Below are positions 34,116 through 43,258 of a DNA stretch of 64,000 bases, piece after piece. This DNA comes from Nymphaea colorata. Its lineage: Eukaryota; Streptophyta; Magnoliopsida; Nymphaeales; Nymphaeaceae. Under the pieces are notes generated by a model that saw nothing but the letters and a program-made list of their open reading frames with translations, was not told the DNA's origin and did not search any database. Position numbers and translations under genes: made by a program. The stretch is from NCBI RefSeq assembly GCF_008831285.2, contig NC_045142.1, positions 22,323,354 to 22,387,353 of the forward strand, read 5' to 3'. Within the stretch, counting starts at the first letter, position 1; each line of letters starts with the position of its first letter.

Positions 34116-35294
34116 ATGTCATTTGTTTCACTTGAAAGTAATATGTTACATATTCCTATTAATAGCTGGTGGATTGACTCTGGTGCTACTGTGCATATTG
34201 CCAATTTTTTACAGGACTTTCTGAGCAAAGGGGAACCAACTCTATATGAGAGGAGCATTTTATCAGGAAACAAAATGCGCTCACATGTGAAGGCTAGAGA
34301 ATGCCAGATTAGGCTTGATACTGGCTTTGTTTTGGATCTTCATGATGTTTTCTTTGTTCCATCATATAGTAGAAACTTAATTTCTGTATCAAGATTGAAC
34401 AAATTTGATTTCTGCTTAAAGTTTGAGAATGCAAAGATGTTCATTTATAAAGATCTTGTTGAAATTGGTTCTGCTATTTTGTGTGATAGTTTATACAAGT
34501 TGAATGTGAAGATCCAATCTCCTGAATCGTTGGTTTCTAGACATTGTATAAGTGGCAATAAGCGTATTACCATCAAAGATGATTCGTACATGCTATGGCA
34601 CCGCCGTTTGGGTCATATATCTGAAAAGAGAATAAGGAGACTCTTAAATGAAGGGATCTTACAATCTCTTGATTTTATAGATAACGACATATGTGTAGAT
34701 TGCATAAAGGCAAAGCAAACTAACATATATAAAGTAAGTGCCAAGCGATGTACTAAAAGATTAGGAATTGTTCACACAGATGTTTGTGGACCTTTCCCTC
34801 CTTGTTACACACGCGAAAAGTATTTTGTCACTTTTATAGATGACTATTCTCGGTATTTGTATCTCTACATAATCTTTGAAAAATCCGATGTGTGTCAAGT
34901 TTTCAAGGACTATAAGAAAGAAGTAGAGAAACAAATCGGTGAAGTTATCAAGATAGTCAGATCAAATAGAGGTGGTGAATATTATGGTAGGTTTACTGAG
35001 ATGGGACAAAGGGAGGGACCATTAGCACAATTTCTAAAGGAAGAAGGCATTGTGCCTCAATACACCATGCCAGGCAGTGCCTATCAAAATGGTGTAGCTG
35101 AAAGAAGAAATCGTACGCTTAAAGAAATGGTTCGAGCTATGATAAATTATTCCACTCTCCCTCTAACCTTGTGGGGTGAAGCTCTCAGGACAGCAGTGCA
35201 TATACATAATAGGGTTCCTACTAAAGCTATTCCCACAACTCCTTACGAATTGTGGACAGGTAGGAAACCTTCTCTTTCTTATATACACATATGA
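34116..35294 (+). pseudogene. copia-2 protease and integrase part
   Basis: The 392-codon stretch holds the protease active site WIDSGATVHIA near 34170-34202, the integrase HHCC finger (WHRRLGHIS with CVDCIKAKQ) at about 34593-34715, and the integrase core. Of the catalytic triad, the first Asp (HTDVCGPF) and the Glu (QNGVAERRNR) are kept. The second Asp is replaced by Asn in RSNRGGEYY near 34957-34983, which should abolish catalysis. The frame stops at 35292-35294. Confidence 0.9.
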
Positions 35295-37355
35295 GGATGT
35301 CCTGCTGAAGCTAAATTGTACAACCCCTAGATAAAAGCCTTTCATCCTAGAACAACCAGTGGTTTCTTTATTGGTTATCCAGAAAGATCGAAAGGCTATA
35401 GGTTTTATTGTCCATCTCATACACCACATATTGTGGAAACAGATAAGGCTAAATTCCGGGAAGATGGCTCATTTGGATTAGATGTATTACAAAATCTCAT
35501 TTTTGAGGAAATACAGGATACTGAAAGTAGACCTGCTAAAGAGAATGCAAGTGTGTATGATTATGTTGTTTCTCATGATGACATGAATGCAAATCATACA
35601 GGTAATGCATTAGATCCAGATGAATTAAATGTATATCATACTGATGAACACGAACAAGATGTAGACATACAAATTGAAAATGATCAATTACCTGTTCGTA
35701 GATCTGCAAGAGCCAGGAGATCTGCCATATCATCAGACTATGTGGTATACCTACAAGAGCCTAGTGATTTCATAGATGTTGATGATGACCATTTTACATT
35801 TATTGAAGCCGTTGAAAGCAAACAATACAGACACTAGATTAATACCATGAAAGAAGAGTTTGACTCTATGGCTAAAAACAAGACATGGAGCCTTGTGTCG
35901 TTGCCTGAATGAGTTAAACCCATAGGGTGTAAATGGGTCTATAAGACCAAGAGGAACTCTAAAGGCAACATAGAGAGATACAAGGCAAGATTGCTTGCTA
36001 AAGGATTCACACAAATGAAAGGCATTTACTATAATGAGACATATTCATGTGTCTCTGCTAAAGAGTCAATGAGGACTGTCCTTGCACTTGTAGCTCATTT
36101 TGACTTAGAGCTACATTAGACGGATGTGAAAACGGCTTTCTTAAATGGTAATTTGAATGAAGAGGTATATATGGATCAACCTCAAGGGTTTTCTGAGAGT
36201 GGTAAAGATAATTTGGTTTGCAAGCTTAATAAAGCGATTTATGAACTTAAATAGGCCTCACGTCAATGGTACATTAAGTTTTCTGAAGTCATTACGATTT
36301 TTGGGTTTATATAAAACATCATTGATCGATGTGTGTATCTTAAGACATGTGAGAGTAAGTTCATAATTTTGACTTTATATGTGGATGACATTTTACTTGC
36401 TTCAAATAATCTTCAATTGCTAACAGAAACCAAACATTTTCTCGCATCTTATTTTGATATGATGGACATGGGTGAGGCTTCATTTGTTCTCGACATTGAG
36501 ATTCGTCGAGACAGATCTAAATGTGTTTTAAGTCTCTCCCAATCAGCATACATCAATAAAGTTCTTAAAAGATATGAGATGGAGAATTGTTCTCTTATTT
36601 CGGCACCCATAGCTAAATGTGATAAATTGAGCCTAAATGATTGTCCAAAGGACGAATTTGAAAATACACAAATGATCAACATTCCATATGCATCAGCGGT
36701 TGGCAGCTTGCAGTATGCGCAGATTTGCACTAGGCCTGACATTTCCTTTGCTGTTGGCATGCTTGGTAGATTTCAGTCTAATCCAAGCATGGCACATTGG
36801 AAGGCCGTAAAGATAGTCATGCGATACTTGCAAGGAACAAAAGATTACATGTTGACATATCGCAAGGTGGACCATTCAGAAGTGATTGGTTATTTTGACA
36901 CCGATCTTGGAGGATGCACTGATAGTAGAAAGTCTACTACTGGTTTTGTTTTCCTTCTATCAAGAGGTGGCATCTCATGAGGGAGCAAAAAGCAGACTGT
37001 GACTGCTGCTCATACCATGGAAGCATAATTCATTGCATTATATGAGACTACAACGCAGGCAATTTGGATAAAGAACTTCATTTCATAGCTCAAGATAGTT
37101 GAATCAATTGATAGACCACTTAAGGTTCACTGTGATAATGAAGCTGCAGTGTCCTTTTCCAATAACAACAAAAGTACTACTTCTTATAAGCATATGAAAC
37201 TTAAGTATTTTGTTGTTAAGGAATGGAGAGAGAATCAACTAGTGTGTATTCAACACATTGGGACTACAGATATGGTTGCAGATCCTCTTACTAAAGCGCT
37301 AGCATCTGGTATGTTTGAACATGTTAAGAGGATGAGTTTGTGTAGTTCAATGTAA
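35295..37355 (+). pseudogene. copia-2 integrase C-terminus, reverse transcriptase and RNase H part
   Basis: After the stop the frame resumes with the integrase C-terminal GYPERSKGYRFY-like segment, an acidic spacer, then reverse transcriptase with YVDDILLAS near 36378-36404, and RNase H with GGCTDSRKSTTGF near 36907-36945 and DPLTKAL near 37277-37297. At least eight in-frame stops interrupt it, for example before GSKKQTV near 36978 and in the EA/FIAL segment near 37027. Confidence 0.9.
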
Positions 37356-37554
37356 ACACACTATTATATACATTTATGAATGTGATCACATACAGTTTGT
37401 TGATTCTCATTAAGTTTGTTGTCTATTTATTTTGTATTCTCATTTGTTTATTGAGAAGTTTTGTAAGACAACAAAGGTGGGACCTTGAAATGGATCTTAA
37501 GGCTAATCTATTCATTTTGTTTACCCTTGATATCGACTTGGACTAGTGGGAGAT

Positions 37555-37958
37555 TGTTGGGATTTCTCCATCTGGATAGTCCTGTGTCGATACGGGTCCA
37601 TATCCGTTTCGGACCCTTAAGTATAAATACTCGTGTCTTGTGATGGAGTGAGACACATTCAGTTTTACCGTATGGGTAATCGGTCCCCTTAGCCATACGT
37701 GAATTGCTTGTCCCCATCACTAGGCTGCTATGGCTGAGGAGAGAAACCCATTGCCGCTGCCGCCACCGCCGCCGCTACCTCCGCAAGGAAACGACTCTAT
37801 AGGGACTGTAGCCGTTCTTCCAACAGCCGCCGACATTCAGTCGGCGGTCGCCTCTACAGGTTCTACTTCTGCCCTATGAAACACACACTTCTATGAATGG
37901 TTTTTCGATTTCTGCATTTCGTTTGTGCGCTATCTTCATTCCTCGCAAAGCTCCAACA
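37555..37958 (+). repeat. Right LTR of copia-2
   Basis: Starts TGTTGGGATTTCTCC after the polypurine tract and ends CCAACA, immediately followed by the target duplication ATCTT. Confidence 0.95.
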
Positions 37959-37963
37959 ATCTT

Positions 37964-38600
37964 CACTTCATGATACACATAGTTCAGAAGCGTATTCTTT
38001 GCTTCTGCAAATAAGAGACAAATAGAGGGAGGGAGCGAGAGAGAAAACAAGAGAAAGAGATAAAAACTCACCTGGAAAAAGCCATTCACGGCAATGAACC
38101 TCCTTGCAGCAATGAAATGGGCATAGAGAGCAATAGAGAGAACAGGGTGAAAGAGGTAGAGCAGTGGGCGAGGGGGAGACTCAAAAGCGAGAAGTGGGAG
38201 AGATGGAGGAGGAGGAGAGACAGAGAAAGGGCGAGGGCATCTCGGGAGCGGAGACGGAGGAGAAGGGGAGAAAGAGAAAGGGCTAGGGCAGCTTGGGGGC
38301 AGAGACAGAGGAGAAGGGGCAGCTCGGGGGCGGAGAGGGGGGCATAGATGGAGGAGAAGGAGAGAAAGAGAAAGGGCGAGGGCAAGAGGAGCTTGGGGTC
38401 GGGGAGAGTTGCGTTCCTCGACGCACTGTTCCCATGGTAATTGGTAAACCATGGAACACCTCAACTATTTATATCTCCTGTTCTCTGTTCTGCATGTCCT
38501 AATCGTTCTCTGTCCAATGTTTGCACCGATTTCACCAAAACAGAACGCATCTGTTATGTTCCGCGGTGTTCCAATGCAATCAAACAACCTCTAAATGTTT
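37964..38600. other. Purine-rich stretch with a MITE-like right end
   Basis: 38030-38400 is almost pure A/G on the + strand, with minisatellite units built on GAGAAAGGGC and GGAGGAGAAGG; the resulting P/S/L-rich minus-strand frame is low complexity. At 38573-38592 GCAATCAAACAACCTCT resembles the AGAGGT.GTTT.ATTG tips at 24538 and 28737. Splice-like sites on the minus strand occur near 38072 and 38006. Confidence 0.45.
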
Positions 38601-38966
38601 GTTAATAACATTTGTGGGCCATGCATGTGAAAGGCAAATTCTAGCTTAACCCAAACATGGAACCTTTTGCACTCTTGAGAGAGGATGAAAATCATTACAA
38701 GTATGACTTTGTTAATGTAAAATATTATTAGTCGCCAAATAGCACCTGCCAATTACTGTTATCAAGGAAAAGAGCTATAAAATGATCAGGACGTGTAAGT
38801 ACTCTCATATACAAATTTGTGGATTTCATCTTCTGGGTTTGGAAAGAAAATCCTCTGACTTCTCATACATCACCCGATAAAATGTATCAGGCGATGTGTT
38901 TAATCACATTCACCTAAAGCAAATGCATCAGGCAGTCCTGATGATGGAATTCAACATGATCAGAGG

Positions 38967-38968
<2 letters not shown>
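38601..38968. other. Intergenic sequence, nothing recognised
   Basis: No coding motif and no transposon terminus seen. The first part shares words with 20160-20290 and 51680-51800 (CATGGAA, GCATGTG, TAATGTAA), suggesting a distant relative of the A/B repeat. Confidence 0.4.
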
Positions 38969-39058
<90 letters not shown>

Positions 39059-39117
39059 CTGGTTGATGTTATCAGATGGCATCATAAACCATTGTTGCAA
39101 TAAAAATAACTGATAAC

Positions 39118-39198
<81 letters not shown>

Positions 39199-39240
39199 CT
39201 GGTTGATGTTATCAGATGGCATCATAAACCATTGTTGCTA
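38969..39240. repeat. Two (TA)n tracts in a duplicated unit
   Basis: TA tracts at about 38969-39055 and 39123-39195 are each followed by AAGCTGGTTGATGTTATCAG and the same 45-50 bp continuation. The tract and its flank were duplicated together. Confidence 0.95.
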
Positions 39241-39546
39241 TGGCCGTAACACCTGCAGCCCCTCAAAGCAAGCGCCAATGTCCCATGAACTCATCAGCGG
39301 GTGAAGTAGCGCATAATATTGTGGGGTAGAAATACATATATGTACAACGAGAGAGAGAGAGAGAGAGATTTTCATTTTTGAACCCTTGAATGTTCGTGAT
39401 TTCAGCCGGTCAGTGGATGGTTTTTTGGGGCAGGAACTACCATGGCTTAGAAGGGCAAGACTAATAAAAAAAAAAACCCTTCAAACGCCACTATCACAAT
39501 CTCTTCTTCCAATGTATTTATTCATCAATTATTGTGGTTATCTTAT

Positions 39547-39700
39547 GGTTCGTTTGGTAGGACACTTTGTGAATGTCTTAAAGATTAAAATGGTTTATGG
39601 AATAATAATTTTATTATTTTATGAAACAATAGTTCTATTATTTTATGTACATGCTTCCATTTTTAAAGTTGATTTATAAGTGTTTCTGCTACCAAACAAC
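39547..39700. mobile_element. Small MITE-like element
   Basis: GGTTCGTTTGGTAGGACA at the left is matched in inverse by CTACCAAACAAC at the right end. The roughly 150-bp interior is AT-rich and non-coding. The target duplication is not clear. Confidence 0.5.
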
Positions 39701-39987
39701 TGAAAAAATACATTAAATTGTCTCCCTTTCCTTTTTTCAGATATTTGTGATAGAAAGTTTTTCAACACTTATATACGGATCTGGATTTTACTAAGACCAA
39801 CCAAAAGACACAAAAAAATAGTGGAAGCCCTACCAAGCACTAAGAAATTTGACTAACCTTAACCATCAAGAAACGCTACCAACACCTGGAATACGTTGCT
39901 CAGTTCGATCACATGTTTCTTTTCTCCGCAATTTCCAAATCCACATCATCACATTAATCAGCGGCAACCCTAACTATGACTTCCACT

Positions 39988-39995
39988 ATAAATAC
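39988..39995 (+). promoter_or_regulatory. TATA box of the aspartic protease pseudogene
   Basis: TATAAATA lies 43 bp before the ATG at 40038, the spacing expected for a plant promoter with a short 5' leader. It indicates that the pseudogene arose from a genomic copy with its promoter rather than from a processed transcript. Confidence 0.6.
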
Positions 39996-40037
39996 CAACA
40001 CATATCTCCTTAATACAACAACTTTTTAGCGCTCACC

Positions 40038-41020
40038 ATGGCTGCCTTCTTCTCCTCCTTAGCATTCGGCCTTCCTGCAGCTGCTCCTGCTTGCAATACT
40101 ACCTAACCCTACCACCATCTTCGCTTTCAAACCTCTCGGCTTCTCCATAGACTTCATTCATCGAGACTCTATCACTCTCTCCTCTTTATGACCCCTCATT
40201 CACTCTCGCCCAACGAGCCGAGCACGTGGCTCTGCGCTCCATGTTGCACTCCAACCGCATTGCTTCATGGTTTGCCAGTACCACCAGCGTGATCTCCAGC
40301 CCCGTGATGCCTGGCTCCGGCGAGTATCCTGCCTCTACTGGGCCACCATCGACATTGGTAGCGACCTCATATAGACGACGTGCGGCGAAACCTCAATGTT
40401 TGATCCACTTCAATAGTCCACTTCCAAGAGCCAGAGCTGCTCGGCCAGCTCTTGCATGGAACTGGACGATCATGTTTGCACTATCAACCAACTTTGCGGA
40501 TTCATATATTCCTATGGAGACAAATCCTTCATAAAAGGGACACTTGCCACCGAGACACTCTTGTTTGACGATGGTGCCAGCACCATCGAGCTTCCAGGAA
40601 TTGTCTTTGGTTGCATTCGTAATGAAGGCGCTCCGAATCCTGCCTTGCTTGAAGTTCCTGGCCTTGGCGGTGGTTGGTGCCAGCACCATCGAGCTTCCAG
40701 GAATTGTCTTTGGTTGCATTCGTAATGAAGGCGCTCCGAATCCTGCCTTGCTTGAAGTTCCTGGCCTTGGCGGTGGTCCTCTCTCGCTTGTAAATCAGAT
40801 TGGCTCTTCTATTGAAAGAAATTTGCTTACTGTCTTCTTCCCTAAAGCAATGAAGACAATTCCATGGGACAGCTCAAATTCAGCAAGGACGAGAGTTTTC
40901 AGGCAAGAGGTTCAAGAAACGCTGATGGCACCAGGTAGTTCTCAATCTGATTGACATAAGCTCGGAAAGAGCAGACTCAACATACAATTTGGTGATGCAT
41001 AGAGAACTTCGTTGTTAAGA
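40038..41020 (+). pseudogene. CDR1/nepenthesin-like aspartic protease pseudogene, 5' part
   Basis: From ATG 40038 the sequence encodes, over several frames, a hydrophobic signal-like segment, the GFSIDFIHRDS motif that begins the propeptide of CDR1-type proteases, the first active site, and the LPGIVFGCIRN and GGGPLSLVNQIG motifs. These pepsin-family enzymes are usually secreted. Damage is clear. The active-site DTGS reads DIGS at 40351-40362, a stop follows at 40372-40374, the signal region is frameshifted, and a 103-bp tandem duplication breaks the frame at 40573-40778. Similarity to a CDR1-type KLKFG/FGDA segment continues, frameshifted, to about 41020, where unrelated sequence takes over. 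Confidence 0.85.
40573..40778 (+). repeat. 103-bp tandem duplication in the protease pseudogene
   Basis: GGTGCCAGCACCATCGAGC begins at 40573 and at 40676 and the units are nearly identical. As 103 is not a multiple of three, the duplication shifts the reading frame. Its freshness suggests it is later than the first inactivating changes. Confidence 0.96.
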
Positions 41021-41838
41021 GACGAACCTGACTCGGGATGCGTTGGGGTCCAAGACGACCCAGATGCCCTACTGCTGGATGTTACCGATGACGGTGAGGC
41101 CGCTGCGGGTCCCGGCGAAGGCAAAGCAGAACAAGCCGGTGGTGTTAAACTGGAATTAGATAGTTGCTCACCAGAAGCAACAGGTCGGAACCCCGACCGA
41201 AGTGGAAGAGCACGGTGGGCACCTTCACAACATCCTTGCCACTCAGGTCGTAGCACGTGTCGAAGAGAGAGAATCTAAGAGTCGTGTCGTCCCTGCCTGG
41301 AAAGCGTCCCTCTTCGTGATGTACATCGGCTGTAACAAGCGGGTGACGGAGGTGTTGGAGTTGACGATGACCCCTCTGTTTCCATTGGCAGAGACCTGGA
41401 ATTCCAACGCTGTGATATTCGCTCCCCGGGACCAGCAGCGGCCGCCCACGCTGATTCGAACCAGCTGGACATAGTAGAAGGTCCCTAACTTGGGGTTCAC
41501 CACCATGGGAGCGAAGTCCGAGCAGTGGCCGGGAGCCAGGAGTGCAGCGTCACCAATGATGAGGGTCAATGACGCAGTGGAGCCAGATTGACGTTCGGAT
41601 AGGCAGTGAGAGAAGTGCCGACTGAAGATCTGGGCGACCCGCAAGGTCATCGTGGCCGAGACCGAGGAGACCGGCAGCACCAACAAACAAGCCCTCGTTG
41701 TCGTGGCCGCAGCCGCGGGTGACTTGGCTGATGGAAGTCCGCCTGAAGGTCACGGTCTCGGTGGAAAAGTCGCCCATAGTGGAGGATCTGCCGTAAGACA
41801 CTTGGCGAAGGCACGAACGGCGCCTAGAGCAGAACCTT
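41021..41838 (-). pseudogene. Left arm of inverted repeat: ASPG-like aspartic protease fragment, antisense
   Basis: Read on the minus strand from 41838 to 41021, the arm encodes a second kind of nepenthesin-like protease, recognisable by GCGHDNEGLFVGAAGLLGLG (a motif of the ASPG1 group) and by PMVVNPKLGTFYYVQL. It then runs through a VIV-type second active-site region and ends in FCFAF-like sequence. Frameshifts are present, and the second active site reads NSNTS where DSGTS would be expected. It pairs with the right arm: for example 41428-41511 is the reverse complement of 42222-42304 with only a few differences. This gene type differs from the CDR1-like sequence that flanks it on both sides. 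Confidence 0.85.
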
Positions 41839-41880
41839 ACTGTTTCCAATGGCAGAGATATGGAATTCCGACGCCTGAGA
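41839..41880. other. 42-nt spacer between the inverted arms
   Basis: The spacer separates 41820-41838 from its complement at 41881-41899. Part of it (GGCAGAGATATGGAATTCCG) resembles arm sequence near 41389-41409, so the centre formed by rearrangement of the same gene. Confidence 0.75.
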
Positions 41881-42710
41881 AAGGTTCTGCTCCAGGGGCC
41901 ATTAGCGCCTTACCAAGTGTCTTACAGCGACGGATCCTCTACTAGGGGTGACTTTTCCACTGAGACCCTGACCTTTGGATGGACTTCCATTGGCTGAGTC
42001 GTCCTCACCTGCGGCCACGATAACAAAGGCCTGTTTGTTGGCACCGCAGGGCTCCTTGGTCTTGGCCATGGCAACCTTTACTTCCCTTCGCAGGTTGGCC
42101 GGATCTTCGGTCGGTGCTTCTCTTACTGCCTCTTCGACCGTCAAGCTGGATTCACTCCGTCATCGACACTCATCATTGGTGACGCTGCACTGCTAGCTCT
42201 CGGCTGTGGCTCGGTCTTCACTCCCATGGTGGTGAACCCCAAGTTAGGGACCTTCTACTACGTCCAGCTGGTTGCAATCAACGTGGGCGGCCGCTGCTGG
42301 TCCCAGAGAGTGAATGTTGCGGTGTCATTGCCAATTGAAACGAAGGGATCATTGTCGACTCTGGCACCTTCGTCACCCGCCTGGTACAGACGGCGTACAT
42401 CGCAATGAGGGACGCTTTCCAGGCAGGGACGATGCAGCTGAACCGCACGACCGCTGGATTCTCTCTCTTCACCACATGCTATGACCTGAGCAGCAAGGAT
42501 GTGGTGAAGGTGCCCTCCGTCGTCTTCCACTTCGGTCGAGGTTCCTACCTGTCGCTTCTGGCGAGCAACTATCTGATTCCGGTCAGCACCACCGGCTTGT
42601 TCTGCTTTGCCTTCGTCGGGAACAGCAGCGCCTCACCATCATGGGCCACATCCAGCAGCAGGGCATCCGGGATGTCTTCGACCCCGTGGCATCCCAAGTC
42701 AGGTTCGTCA
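41881..42710 (+). pseudogene. Right arm of inverted repeat: ASPG-like aspartic protease fragment, sense
   Basis: The + strand encodes the same ASPG-like region as the left arm. CGHDNKGLFVGTAGLLGLG lies near 42013-42070, then comes PMVVNPKLGTFYYVQL near 42220-42267, the MRDAFQAGT segment near 42405, and VVFHFGRGSYLSLLASNYLIP near 42518-42580. Frameshifts and a stop (for example before CGHDN) make it non-coding. Small indels relative to the left arm change the pairing register by about 10 nt in places. The arm ends at about 42710, where CDR1-like sequence resumes. Confidence 0.85.
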
Positions 42711-43111
42711 CATTGTTGGGAGATGCCAGATCGATCATCATAGACTCGGGTACCACACTGACTTATCTTGCGAAAGATGTGTATGATCAAGTGGCAAATG
42801 CGGTGGCTAATGTCATAAACCATGAACGCTTCCATCCTCCTAAGCAAGATTATCTGTGTTACCATGTGGAGAATAATGGTGATCCATATGAAGGACTGCC
42901 GGGGATGACCTTCCATTTCACCAATGCAGACTGGAAGCTGCCACCTTCAAATATCTTTATGATGTTTGGAAGTGGAGTGGCCTGCTTAACCATTAAAGAC
43001 GGAGAGATGCCTATCTTCCAGAATGTTGAGCAGCAGAACATGCATGTGAAGTATGATTTGGGAAAGAGGCTGCTTTCTTTTGCACCAATTGAATGTACCG
43101 AGGGCCAAATG

Positions 43112-43162
<51 letters not shown>

Positions 43163-43258
43163 CATCATGATCTCCATGGTTCTCTGTACTGGTCTATAAT
43201 TGGCAGCATTGGACGCTGCTTATGTTTTATTTCAGTGGAATGTCTGAGTGTCATGTAG
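42711..43258 (+). pseudogene. CDR1-like aspartic protease pseudogene, 3' part
   Basis: The frame encodes the second active site IIIDSGTTLTYL (catalytic Asp at 42743-42745), the flap-proximal and C-terminal segments with CYHVENNGDPYEGLPGMTFHF, and a terminal motif of the form YDLGKRLLSFAPIEC. This 3' part is open and well preserved. After ECTEG the frame runs into a (TA)n tract (about 43112-43160) and stops only at 43256-43258, so the original stop appears lost. A polyadenylation-like AATAAA lies at 43284-43289. With the 5' part it forms one CDR1-like gene split by the inverted repeat. Confidence 0.85.
43112..43160. repeat. (TA)n microsatellite at the 3' end of the protease frame
   Basis: About 22 TA units following CCAAATGTATG. 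Confidence 0.96.

Larger units (their letters stand above)
31109..37963 (+). mobile_element. Ty1/copia retrotransposon copia-2 (31114-37958), full-length but decayed
   Basis: Two LTRs (31114-31525 and 37555-37958) flank a gag-pol region, and ATCTT is repeated at 31109-31113 and 37959-37963 as the 5-bp target duplication. Domain order is Gag, CCHC zinc knuckle, protease, integrase, reverse transcriptase, RNase H, as in Ty1/copia. The LTRs differ at about 20 positions plus small indels over some 400 bp (by-eye count), mostly transitions, so the insertion is much older than the element at 53835. Multiple in-frame stops show it cannot move on its own. A purine tract AGTGGGAGA lies at 37546-37554. 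The expected tRNA-iMet primer site after the left LTR is not recognisable. Confidence 0.95.

Noticed and set aside
37874-38464. 196-codon minus-strand frame
   Set aside because: Mostly P/S/L low complexity from a purine-rich tract; only its last part is of interest, and that is covered as a possible interrupted exon.
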